From: Bordetella parapertussis
GTDB taxonomy: Bacteria > Pseudomonadota > Gammaproteobacteria > Burkholderiales > SG8-41
Assembly: GCA_945906935.1 (NCBI GenBank)
Contig: CAMDSO010000035.1
Span: forward strand, 1 to 34,369
Direction: 5' to 3'
DNA length: 34,369 nt
Below the pieces are notes generated by a model. The model had not been told where the DNA came from and made no database searches. It saw only the letters and a list, made by a program, of their open reading frames with translations. Below, one piece after another: positions 24,742 to 32,375 of the stretch; the stretch's first letter is position 1, and every line of letters starts with the position of its first letter. A program made the translations under genes and the position numbers.

Positions 24742-25478
24742 CCGCAGCGTTGCAACTACAGGGTTTGAAAAAATCCTTCGGTGGATTACCGGCAACTAAC
24801 GACGTGTCGCTCGAAGTGATGCCGGGCGAGCGGCGCTTGATCATCGGGCCGAACGGCGCCGGCAAAACGACACTGTTTAACCTGATCACCGGGGACCTCA
24901 AACGCGACGCCGGCATCATCAAAATGTTCGGTGAAGAGGTGCAGGGTTTGCGGCCCCATCAACGCGCGCATCGCGGGCTGGCGCGTACCTATCAGATCAT
25001 TACGCTGTTTTCTTCCGCCACGCTGGAACACAACGTGGCGCTGTCGCTGCTGGGCCTGAGTGCGGCGCGTTGGAATATGTTTGCCGCCTTGAGCGGTTAT
25101 GGCCATTTGTATGAAGATGCGCGCGGCGTACTCGCGCGCGTTGGTCTTGAGCATCTCGCGGGGCGCCGTCTCAGCGAGGTGTCCTATGGCGAGAAGCGCC
25201 GGGTTGAGATTGCCATGGCGCTGGCGCAGAAGCCGAAGGTGCTGCTGCTCGACGAACCCTTTGCCGGACTGTCGCGTGAAGAGCGCGCTGCGGTCGGCGC
25301 ATTGATCGCCGCTATTCCGCGGGAGACCACCTTGATCATGATCGAACACGATATGGATCTCGCACTCGATCTGGCCGAGCGTATCACCGTCCTGCATTAC
25401 GGCAGCGTGATTGTCGAGGGCACCCGCGCCGAGGTGGTGGCGCATCCAAAGACGCGCGAGGTTTATCTTGGCGACTGA
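24738..25478 (+). CDS. Branched-chain-type ABC transporter ATP-binding protein (LivG-like)
   Basis: A 246-residue ATPase. Walker A is GPNGAGKTTLFNLITG, the signature VSYGEKRRVEIAMAL is the LivG form, Walker B is VLLLDEPFAGLS, and the H-loop is LIMIEHDMDLAL. It ends with the short C-terminal KTREVYLGD typical of LivG. The ATG at 24738 is within the LivM stop; a much longer open frame beginning at 24405 lies inside livM and is not used. The 3' end overlaps the LivF start by 11 bases. Confidence 0.94.
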   Translation: MTAALQLQGLKKSFGGLPATNDVSLEVMPGERRLIIGPNGAGKTTLFNLITGDLKRDAGIIKMFGEEVQGLRPHQRAHRGLARTYQIITLFSSATLEHNVALSLLGLSAARWNMFAALSGYGHLYEDARGVLARVGLEHLAGRRLSEVSYGEKRRVEIAMALAQKPKVLLLDEPFAGLSREERAAVGALIAAIPRETTLIMIEHDMDLALDLAERITVLHYGSVIVEGTRAEVVAHPKTREVYLGD

Positions 25479-26190
25479 GCAGGCGGCGCTGTCGGTGTCT
25501 GGAATCAATGCGCTGTATGGCGATAGCCATGTGCTGCATGAGGTTTCGTTTAGCTTGAATAGCGGGCGCGTGCTGGCGTTGCTGGGACGTAACGGTGCCG
25601 GCAAAACGACCTGCATGAGTTCGATCGTTGGCTTTTTGCCGCCGCGTGAGGGTGAAATCCGTTTGTTTGGCGAGTCGATCACTCGGCTGGCGCCGGAGGC
25701 GATTTCGCGTAAGGGCATCGGCTTCGTGCCGCAGGGCCGCCGTGTTTTTGCCAGCCTGAGCGTACGCGAAAATCTCGAGGTGGCACGACAGTCGCGTGCA
25801 GGTGTGGCCACGCCGTGGACGCTCGATCGCGTCTGCGACCTCTTCCCGCGCTTGCGTGAACGCCTGCATCAGCAAGCCGGTTCGCTCTCTGGGGGCGAGC
25901 AGCAGATGCTGGCGATTGCGCGCGCGCTGATGGGGAACCCGCGTGTGTTGCTGATGGATGAACCCTCGGAAGGGCTGGCGCCGCTGATTGTTGCTGAAGT
26001 CGGGCGTACAATCGCGTGTTTGAAAGCGGCCGGACAGTCGATCGTGCTGGTCGAACAAAACCTGAAGCTGGCGCTGGATCTGGCCGACGACGTCGTGATG
26101 CTCAACACTGGTCGCGTGGTGTTTGCGGGCGGCGTTGAGCAAGTTCGTGACAACGAGGCACTGTTGACCCAGCACCTCGGGGTATTTTGA
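25468..26190 (+). CDS. Branched-chain-type ABC transporter ATP-binding protein (LivF-like), TTG start
   Basis: A 240-residue ATPase. The start is a TTG at 25468 (protein start MATEQAALSVSGINALYG), 6 bases after GAGG (25458-25461) within the end of livG. Walker A is GRNGAGKTTCMSSIVG, the signature is LSGGEQQMLAIARAL, Walker B is VLLMDEPSEGLAP, and the H-loop segment VLVEQNLKLAL is the LivF form. With the genes at 21633, 22948, 23809 and 24738 it completes a five-part importer. The amidohydrolase gene begins 29 bases downstream. Confidence 0.93.
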   Translation: MATEQAALSVSGINALYGDSHVLHEVSFSLNSGRVLALLGRNGAGKTTCMSSIVGFLPPREGEIRLFGESITRLAPEAISRKGIGFVPQGRRVFASLSVRENLEVARQSRAGVATPWTLDRVCDLFPRLRERLHQQAGSLSGGEQQMLAIARALMGNPRVLLMDEPSEGLAPLIVAEVGRTIACLKAAGQSIVLVEQNLKLALDLADDVVMLNTGRVVFAGGVEQVRDNEALLTQHLGVF

Positions 26191-26219
26191 ATTTATCTGA
26201 ACCGAAAGGAGCAAGCATC

Positions 26220-27332
26220 ATGATGTTCACGTGCAACCCGCAGGACTGTAACGACCCGGTACACCGCCACAGCAGCGCGATGGCGGCAAGCCGCGCCTCG
26301 ACCAAAATTGTGCGTGATCGCAAAGGCCGCAGCCTGCGTGTTGATATTCACTGCCATTATCAAAATCCCGTACTGGCGGCCAAGGTTGCGCCGTTGAACC
26401 CGGCCCAATATGAGCCGGCCAGCCAGTTCGCCAATGCGCTGACCAAAGAGGTGAACGTCAAACAGGTGCAGGATCGCGGCCCCAAGCTGTCGACGATCGA
26501 AGTGCGCTTGAAAGACATGGATCGCATGGGCGTCGATATCCAGGCGATCTGCCCGGCCCCCAACCAGTGTTACTACTGGGCCGAACCGGCATATGGACTT
26601 GAACTTGCACGCGAAGCCAATGAGCGACTGGCGGAAATCGCCGCGACCTGGCCGGACCGCTTTGTGGCGATGGGCACGGTGCCCTTACAGAATGCGACGA
26701 TGGCGGCGCGCGAACTCGAACGCTGCGTGAAGAAACTCGGCATGCGCGGCGTGGAAATCCTGCCCAACGTCAATGGCAAAGATTTGACCGATCCGAGTCT
26801 TGGCCTCGACAAGTTCTTTGCCAAGGCGCAGGAGCTCGATATCGTCATCTTCATGCACCCGCTGGGATACACCAATGGCAACCGCTTTATCGATCATTAC
26901 TTCAACAACGTGATCGGTAATCCGCTGGAAACCACGGTCGCCGTCAGTCACCTGATTTTCGATGGCGTGATGGAGCGTTTCCCGAAACTCAAGATCGTGC
27001 TGCCGCATTCAGGCGGTTTTCTTGCCCACTATTGGGCGCGCATGGACCATGCGCACCGCGCGCGCCGCGACTGTCACACCGTGATCAAGAAGGCGCCCAC
27101 CAGTTACCTGAAGAAGTTTTATTTCGACACCATTACTTTCGACACGCAGATGCTGCGCCATTCGATTGATAAATGGGGTGTTGATCATGTGCTGCTGGGT
27201 ACCGACTATCCGTACGATATGGGCGAGGAAAACCCGGTCAAACTGATCGAAAGCGTGCCGCGTCTGACCCGCGCCGATAAAGACAAGATCATGGGCGGTA
27301 CCTCGGCCAAGCTCCTGAAGATCAAACGCTGA
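26220..27332 (+). CDS. ACMSD-like amidohydrolase (amidohydrolase 2 family), likely decarboxylase or hydrolase
   Basis: A 370-residue TIM-barrel protein with the complete ACMSD-type metal set: H44-x-H46 in VDIHCHYQNP, H213 in IFMHPLGYT, H263 in LPHSGGF and D329 in LLGTDYPYD. The family removes carboxyl groups from picolinate-, resorcylate- or vanillate-type acids, or hydrolyses ring amides. About 40 residues precede the usual start and carry Cys5, Cys10, His15 and His17. The ATG at 26220 follows AGGAG (26207-26211); a second ATG is the next codon. It directly follows LivF, so substrate import and this step are probably linked. It is a divergent paralogue of the protein encoded at 15765-16829. 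Confidence 0.92.
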   Translation: MMFTCNPQDCNDPVHRHSSAMAASRASTKIVRDRKGRSLRVDIHCHYQNPVLAAKVAPLNPAQYEPASQFANALTKEVNVKQVQDRGPKLSTIEVRLKDMDRMGVDIQAICPAPNQCYYWAEPAYGLELAREANERLAEIAATWPDRFVAMGTVPLQNATMAARELERCVKKLGMRGVEILPNVNGKDLTDPSLGLDKFFAKAQELDIVIFMHPLGYTNGNRFIDHYFNNVIGNPLETTVAVSHLIFDGVMERFPKLKIVLPHSGGFLAHYWARMDHAHRARRDCHTVIKKAPTSYLKKFYFDTITFDTQMLRHSIDKWGVDHVLLGTDYPYDMGEENPVKLIESVPRLTRADKDKIMGGTSAKLLKIKR

Positions 27333-27346
27333 GCTGCAAACAAAAG

Positions 27347-27385
27347 CGCCAGCACCGTTTGCCCGTCGTGGCCTCGGTGCTGGCG
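27347..27385. other. Long stem-loop without T tract after the amidohydrolase gene
   Basis: CGCCAGCACCG (27347-27357) and CGGTGCTGGCG (27375-27385) form a perfect 11-base stem with a 17-base loop, 14 bases after the stop codon. No T run follows, so it may stabilise the mRNA end or terminate weakly rather than act as a standard terminator. Confidence 0.6.
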
Positions 27386-27443
27386 TGCTGTTCAAGCGGC
27401 GCTTCTGCGCCGCTGCCAACACAGAAGCGGGGGCCAACTGTTT

Positions 27444-27449
27444 TATAAT
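27444..27449 (+). promoter_or_regulatory. Possible -10 element before the VOC gene
   Basis: A perfect TATAAT lies 36 bases before the ATG at 27486. No good -35 hexamer is seen at the right distance, so a promoter here would need an activator. It could allow the last three genes to be expressed apart from the importer. Confidence 0.35.
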
Positions 27450-27485
27450 CGACCGCTCGTACCCTGACCATTTCCGGAGACCGTT

Positions 27486-27932
27486 ATGCCGTTATCCAAG
27501 ATCAGCCATTATTCGATTCGTACTCTCGACCTTGAGGCGACCCGCAAGTTTTATACCGAGGCGCTGGGGTTTACCGTTGGCCCGCGCCCACCGTTCAATT
27601 TTCCCGGCTTGTGGCTTTACAACGGCAGCCATGATTCCTATGACAACGCGATGGTGCACATCATCGGTATCGATCCAAACAATCCGGACGGGTTGAAGGA
27701 GTATCTGGGCGACCGTAGCATTGAAGATATGAAAAACGGCACCGGCACCTTCGATCACATCGCCTTTGTCGGCACCGACGCAAAAGGCATGGCCAAACAT
27801 TTCGCCGCCATCAAGGTGCCGTTTCGTGAGCGCAACGTTCCCAGCCTCAACCTGTTTCAGATTTTCCTTGATGACCCTAGCGGTGTTGTCATCGAATTGA
27901 ATTATCCGGGCGACGAAGCCGCTGCGGCCTGA
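27486..27932 (+). CDS. VOC-superfamily protein with H/H/E metal triad
   Basis: A 148-residue single VOC domain. It starts SKISHYSIRTLDLEATRKFY and ends the fold with IFLDDPSGVVIELNYPG. Likely ligands are H8, H91 (FDHIAFV) and E137 (VIELNY), the H/H/E arrangement of extradiol dioxygenases and several VOC metalloenzymes. Possible reactions include ring cleavage, isomerisation or glutathione-linked chemistry; sequence alone does not decide. A GGAGA site (27476-27480) precedes the ATG at the correct distance. The FAD monooxygenase gene starts 11 bases after its stop, so these two are almost certainly co-translated. Confidence 0.9.
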   Translation: MPLSKISHYSIRTLDLEATRKFYTEALGFTVGPRPPFNFPGLWLYNGSHDSYDNAMVHIIGIDPNNPDGLKEYLGDRSIEDMKNGTGTFDHIAFVGTDAKGMAKHFAAIKVPFRERNVPSLNLFQIFLDDPSGVVIELNYPGDEAAAA

Positions 27933-27943
27933 GCCGGCCCGTG

Positions 27944-29197
27944 ATGGGCAAGCAACGCAAAGCCCTCGTCATCGGTGGGTCGTTCGGCGGTTTGTTCGCT
28001 GCGACCTTGCTGATGAAGGCGGGCTGGTCGGTTGAAATCTTCGAACGCGTCGGCGAAGCACTGGCGGATCGTGGCGCTGGTATCGTCACCCATGATGAAC
28101 TGTTTGCCGCCGTCCGCCGCGCTGGCGCGGTGGTCGACGAGACCATAGGCTGCGATACCACTGCGCGGGCCACGCTCGATACCCTGGGGCGCGTCGTTGC
28201 CGAGATGCCGCTACAGCAGACCTTGACGGCGTGGGGCCGGCTTTATCGGTTGTTGAAGGATGTCTTTCCCGCCGGCTCTTATCACTACAGCCGGTCGTTT
28301 GAGCGGCTGGAGCAGGATGCCGCTGGCGTCACTGCTTATTTTTCAGACGGTTCAAGTGCGCACGGCGACCTGCTAATTGGTACCGACGGCATCCGTTCGA
28401 GCGTGCGGGCGCAGGTGGCACCGACGACGCGTCCGCAATACGTCGGCTATGTCGCCTGGCGTGGACTGGTTGATGAAGGCGCACTGAGTGCGGAGACGCA
28501 AACGGCGCTGGCTGACCGGATGGCCTTCGGCCTGCCACCGGGCGAAATGTTGCTGACTTATCTGGTCGCTGGTCGCGATTACACCACCCAGCCTGGACTG
28601 CGACGCTATAACTTCGTCTGGTATCGGCCAGTTCCCACGCAGTCTGAACTGGCTGCTTTGTTTACCGATGTAAGCGGCCGCCGTTACGAGAACAACATTC
28701 CGCCCGATCGTATCCGGCCGGAGGTCATTGCGGCGATGTATGCCGACGCCGAACGCCTGTTGGCACCACAGTTTGTCGAGGTGTTGCGCAAGGCACCCGA
28801 ACCTTTTTTCCAGCCGATTTATGATCTGGAGTCGACGCGCCTGGTATTCGGCCGCGTCGCCATTCTCGGTGATGCCGCGTTTGTCGCGCGCCCGCACGTC
28901 GGACTCGGCGTGACCAAGGCCGCCGGTGACGCGGTCGCATTGACCGACGCCTTGCTGGCCTACGACGAAAATGTTGAGCAGGCGCTGGTGCAATACGAAT
29001 CAGCGCGCGTGGCGTTTGGCGCCGCGATTGTCGCCCATGCGCGGCTGCTTGGTCTGGGCATAGGCCCCGCCGCAACCGCGCCGGGGCCGCGTGTCTTGGT
29101 CGATTATTTGCGCCGACCCGAGGTGGTGATGCGTGAAATTGCGGTGCCCGATTGGGCTGAACGTACGCCGGCCTTGCACGCAGTAGCGGCAGGTTAA
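27944..29197 (+). CDS. FAD-dependent aromatic-ring monooxygenase (2,6-dihydroxypyridine hydroxylase-like)
   Basis: A 417-residue flavoprotein. The dinucleotide-binding motif ALVIGGSFGGLFAATLL is at residues ~7-23, and the second FAD motif is RVAILGDAAFVARPHVGLG, followed by KAAGDAVALTDAL. PQYVGYVAWRGLV and RYNFVWYRPV are close in character to 2,6-dihydroxypyridine 3-hydroxylase and related group A hydroxylases. Such enzymes hydroxylate phenols or hydroxypyridines using NAD(P)H and O2. The ATG at 27944 is used; a GTG one codon earlier is possible. No strong ribosome site is seen, consistent with coupling to the VOC gene. The substrate is inferred only from family resemblance. Confidence 0.9.
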   Translation: MGKQRKALVIGGSFGGLFAATLLMKAGWSVEIFERVGEALADRGAGIVTHDELFAAVRRAGAVVDETIGCDTTARATLDTLGRVVAEMPLQQTLTAWGRLYRLLKDVFPAGSYHYSRSFERLEQDAAGVTAYFSDGSSAHGDLLIGTDGIRSSVRAQVAPTTRPQYVGYVAWRGLVDEGALSAETQTALADRMAFGLPPGEMLLTYLVAGRDYTTQPGLRRYNFVWYRPVPTQSELAALFTDVSGRRYENNIPPDRIRPEVIAAMYADAERLLAPQFVEVLRKAPEPFFQPIYDLESTRLVFGRVAILGDAAFVARPHVGLGVTKAAGDAVALTDALLAYDENVEQALVQYESARVAFGAAIVAHARLLGLGIGPAATAPGPRVLVDYLRRPEVVMREIAVPDWAERTPALHAVAAG

Positions 29198-29283
29198 TCT
29201 CGAGCCCTCGCTGGCGCAGTGTGTGCGGCAAACTAACATTGAGCAACGAATCAGGCGCTCGGCTTGTGCGTAATGAAAGGTCT

Positions 29284-29309
29284 GAATGATGAGTAAGAAT
29301 GATGAGTAA
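29284..29309 (+). repeat. 13-base perfect tandem duplication over a start codon
   Basis: GAATGATGAGTAA occurs at 29284-29296 and again at 29297-29309. Each copy contains a double ATG. The AAAGG site (29276-29280) is spaced for the first copy (ATG 29286), which now encodes only a seven-residue peptide ending at TAA 29309. The SDR frame starts in the second copy (ATG 29299 or 29302). Confidence 0.9.
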
Positions 29310-30135
29310 TAGTCTGCCCCGATTTGACGAGAAATCCTGCGGCGTTGCCGGACGCGTTGCACTGATCACCGGTGGCGGCCGCAATATCGGCCGTGCCGTG
29401 GCGCTGACCCTCGCCGGTGCCGGGGCGCTGCCGGTGATCATGTATAACGAAGATGCGAAGACCGCGCAGGGCGTGGTTGATGAAGTCATCGCCGCCGGTG
29501 GTCGCGCGGGTCTGTGTCAGGCGGATCTCGCCGAAGTTGCGCAATGTCAGGCGGCGGTGAAAAAGGTCGCAGCAGAATTCGGTGACATTGATATTTTGAT
29601 CAACAACGCAGCAGTAAGACCACATTCGAAAATCTCCCAGATATCACTTGAAGAATGGGATCGCGTGCTGTCGGTGAACTTGCGCGCACCGTTTTTTCTG
29701 AGCCAGGCGGTGTTGCCTGCCATGGTGCGTAAGAAGTGGGGCCGCATCATCAATATGGGCGGCAGCGACGGCTATAACGGCAAGCCGCGCCGCGCCCATG
29801 GCGTTAGCAGCAAAATGGGGCTGGTCGGACTGACGCGCGCGTTGGCCAACGAGGTCGCGCAGTTTGGGGTGACGGTGAATATAGTCGTGCCGGGCACCAT
29901 TGATACGCAGCGTCCGCATCCGGAATGGTATCCGGGGGTGGAAAATGGTTTTGCCGCGCGCATGACCCGCGTTGCCATGGGGCGTCAGGGACAATCGCAG
30001 GAAGTGGCCAATGCTTGTCTGTTTCTTGCCAGTGATCTGGCGACCTACACCACCGGACAGGAAATGTTCGTCAGCGGTGGTGCGGCGCCGATCGTGCGTC
30101 AACCGGAAGAGGAATATCCGGCCGACCAGTTTTAG
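29299..30135 (+). CDS. SDR-family protein lacking the usual catalytic tyrosine
   Basis: A 278-residue Rossmann-fold protein. The cofactor motif is LITGGGRNIGRAVAL (T24 to G31) and the structural motif is NNAAVR (~102-107). The active-site Ser is probably S156 (NMGGSDG) and the Lys is K172 (HGVSSKMG). The Y-x-x-x-K tyrosine position is Gly168, with His167 next to it, so standard SDR alcohol/ketone catalysis is doubtful unless His substitutes. The C-terminal part, SGGAAPIVRQPEEEYPADQF, is typical of 3-oxoacyl-ACP reductase-like SDRs. It ends the region 7 cluster, 101 bases after the monooxygenase, and is convergent with the dehydratase gene. The start region carries a 13-base duplication. Confidence 0.9.
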   Translation: MMSNSLPRFDEKSCGVAGRVALITGGGRNIGRAVALTLAGAGALPVIMYNEDAKTAQGVVDEVIAAGGRAGLCQADLAEVAQCQAAVKKVAAEFGDIDILINNAAVRPHSKISQISLEEWDRVLSVNLRAPFFLSQAVLPAMVRKKWGRIINMGGSDGYNGKPRRAHGVSSKMGLVGLTRALANEVAQFGVTVNIVVPGTIDTQRPHPEWYPGVENGFAARMTRVAMGRQGQSQEVANACLFLASDLATYTTGQEMFVSGGAAPIVRQPEEEYPADQF

Positions 30136-30152
30136 GAGATCTTGGTCAGCGG

Positions 30153-31313
30153 TTACCCCAAACGCGGGTCGAGATTGGCAGCCGCGGCGAGCGCTTGATA
30201 GGGATGCCTTGCGAGGACCGCATCGTCAAGTGTGACGCCAATCCCAGGCGTATCCGGTAATTCAAAGCAGCCATCCACCAGCCTGGGTTTGTAGCCGCCG
30301 ACGACATCGAAGTAGAGCGGGCTTTCCGCCAATTGATGTTCGAGTATCAGAAAGGCGGGGGCGACCATGCACAGATGCATACTGGCGAGGTTGCAGATCG
30401 GACCCGTCGGGTTATGCGGGGAAAACGCGACGCCATGCTGTTCGCACAGCGTCGCAATTTTCAGCATTTCATCGTAACCACCGGCGTATTTGACGTCGGG
30501 CATTACGATATCGAGCAACTTGTCTTTAATAAACGGTGCGAAACCCGTCGTGGCGATCTGACGCTCGGCGCCGGCGAGTTGCAGGCCGGCCGCACTGGTT
30601 TGCCGTTGGATGCGCGCAAGTGCAGCGTAGTGATCAGGATTTTCAGAGAGCGGGCATTCCAGCCAGTACAGGTGGGCGTCCTGCAGTCGGCGCATGATGT
30701 CGAGCGTCGAGGCCTCATTAAATCGCCAGTGGCAATCGACCATAATCTTGATATCGGGTCCGACCGCTTCGCGTATGGCGTAGATGCGGTCGATACCCAG
30801 CGTTGTTTTGGTATCACGTGCGACGGTATCTGCATCGCCAAACCAGACGCCGTCAAAGGGCGCAATTTTTACCGCACCGAAGCCTGCGTCGACGGCGTTG
30901 CGCGCCGCTTGTGCAATGCCCGCGGGCGTGCGGTCGCGCGCACCGCGGTTGATATTTGCGTAGACCGGAACCGACTTGCGCCGTGCTTGGCCAAGCAGCA
31001 TATGCACCGGCAGGCAGGCCTCTTTGGCACGTAAATCCGTCACCGCTTGTTCAACTGCACTGACGATGGAGCTGGCGATCAGGCCGCCGGGAGAATGGGC
31101 GTAAACACGCAGCTGCGGGGCGAGGTCTGCAACCGGCCTGCCGATCAGCGTCGCGCAGAAATCGCCTGCATAGGCCAGTTGCGCAGTCTCAAAGCCGTTG
31201 AGCGACGCTTCGCCAACGCCCGTGAGTCCGTTGTCACTGGTGACGCGCATGAAAAACCAGTTGGTCTTTGCCGATACATTGAATACCAGCGGTTCGATGC
31301 GTTCAAGCTTCAT
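30153..31313 (-). CDS. Enolase-superfamily protein (mandelate racemase/muconate lactonizing group, probable acid-sugar dehydratase type)
   Basis: A 386-residue protein. Metal ligands can be read as D193 (MVDCHWRFN), E219 (YWLECPL) and E250 (AGAERQ). The His-Asp dyad is H300 (FSPHNPTGP) with D273 (MPDVKYAGGY), and the K-strand is VKIAPFD (K149). This layout belongs to the mandelate racemase subgroup, in which many members dehydrate aldonic or aldaric acids and others racemise or epimerise. The ATG at 31313 has only a weak ribosome site. It is divergent, with a 67-base gap, from a TTT receptor, the arrangement expected for an acid imported and then dehydrated. Confidence 0.91.
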   Translation of the reverse strand: MKLERIEPLVFNVSAKTNWFFMRVTSDNGLTGVGEASLNGFETAQLAYAGDFCATLIGRPVADLAPQLRVYAHSPGGLIASSIVSAVEQAVTDLRAKEACLPVHMLLGQARRKSVPVYANINRGARDRTPAGIAQAARNAVDAGFGAVKIAPFDGVWFGDADTVARDTKTTLGIDRIYAIREAVGPDIKIMVDCHWRFNEASTLDIMRRLQDAHLYWLECPLSENPDHYAALARIQRQTSAAGLQLAGAERQIATTGFAPFIKDKLLDIVMPDVKYAGGYDEMLKIATLCEQHGVAFSPHNPTGPICNLASMHLCMVAPAFLILEHQLAESPLYFDVVGGYKPRLVDGCFELPDTPGIGVTLDDAVLARHPYQALAAAANLDPRLG

Positions 31314-31380
31314 GGCATTGGATGTCCTGATTTTTTTTGCATGATAACATCAGCCCATAATTGATTCGAAAGCTACGCTT

Positions 31381-32355
31381 ATGTATGTGAATAAAACCTT
31401 CCTCTGTATTGCGTTGGCGTGCGGCGTTGCTGAGGCCCATGCGCAAAGCGACACGAATTATCCATCGAAGCCGATACGCATGATCGTGCCGTCGGCGCCG
31501 GGTAGTGGTCCCGATATCATGGCGCGTGCGATTGGCCAGAAACTCACCGAGGCCTTGGGGCAGGCGATTGTGATTGACGACAAGCCCGGTGCCGGTGGCA
31601 TCATCGGTTCGGAGGCGGCCGCCAAGGCGCCGCCCGACGGCTACACGCTAATCATGAGTAATGCGGGTGCTCATACGGTCAATCCAAGTCTCTACGCGAA
31701 GCTGCCTTACGATCCCGTCAAGGATTTTGCGCCAGTGACGTTGGTGGCGTTGGCGCCGAATATATTGATCGTGCATCCAACCCTGCCGGTACGCAACGTC
31801 AAGGAGTTGATCGCTCTGGCGAAGGCCAAGCCCGGCGAATTGACCTTCGGTTCTGGCGGCAATGGGTCGACTGCTCACCTCTCAGGTGAGATGTTCAAGA
31901 CGATGGCTGGTATCAATATCGTTCATATTCCATTCAAAGGATCACCTGCGGCGGTCATTGCTGTGATCGCCGGCCAGATCGCGCTGGCCATTCCGAATAT
32001 TCCGCCGGCGTTGCCGCATGTGCGCAGCGGCAAACTCAAAGCGCTTGCCGTGACGACGGCCAAACGCGCGGCCGGCGTGCCCGATTTGCCGACGGTTGCG
32101 GAGTCTGGTTTGCCCGGCTACGAGGCGACGGCGTGGTTCGGTGTGCTTGCACCCGCAGCGACGCCGCCACAGATCATTGCGCGACTCAATGGCGCCATTG
32201 TGAAGATCGCACAGACGCGTGAAATGCAGGAGCGACTGACGGCGGAGGGGGCCGATGCGGTCGGCAACACACCGGAGCAGTTCGCGCAAATCATCCGCAA
32301 CGACATCGCCAAATGGGCCAAAGTCGTCAAAGCCTCGGGCGCACGCGCGGATTAA
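31381..32355 (+). CDS. TTT-family (Bug/TctC) periplasmic substrate-binding receptor
   Basis: A 324-residue receptor. The signal peptide is short (MYVNKTFLCIALACGVAEAHAQ, read in two parts, cut near AHAQ). The ligand loop is PSAPGSGPDIMAR, with KPGAGGIIGSEAAAKAPPDG and IVHIPFKGSPAAVIAVIAGQ following, and the usual PTVAESGLPGYEATAWFG. The ATG at 31381 begins the signal peptide. The gene is divergent from the enolase-superfamily gene and convergent, with a 20-base gap, with the sulfatase; no terminator is seen in that gap. Confidence 0.92.
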   Translation: MYVNKTFLCIALACGVAEAHAQSDTNYPSKPIRMIVPSAPGSGPDIMARAIGQKLTEALGQAIVIDDKPGAGGIIGSEAAAKAPPDGYTLIMSNAGAHTVNPSLYAKLPYDPVKDFAPVTLVALAPNILIVHPTLPVRNVKELIALAKAKPGELTFGSGGNGSTAHLSGEMFKTMAGINIVHIPFKGSPAAVIAVIAGQIALAIPNIPPALPHVRSGKLKALAVTTAKRAAGVPDLPTVAESGLPGYEATAWFGVLAPAATPPQIIARLNGAIVKIAQTREMQERLTAEGADAVGNTPEQFAQIIRNDIAKWAKVVKASGARAD

Positions 32356-32375
32356 AGCCGGCGTTTTATGATCGG

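Noticed and set aside
24786-25811. Long minus-strand open frame opposite livG and livF
   Set aside because: Both plus-strand genes have full Walker and signature motifs; the antisense product looks like low-complexity shadow sequence.
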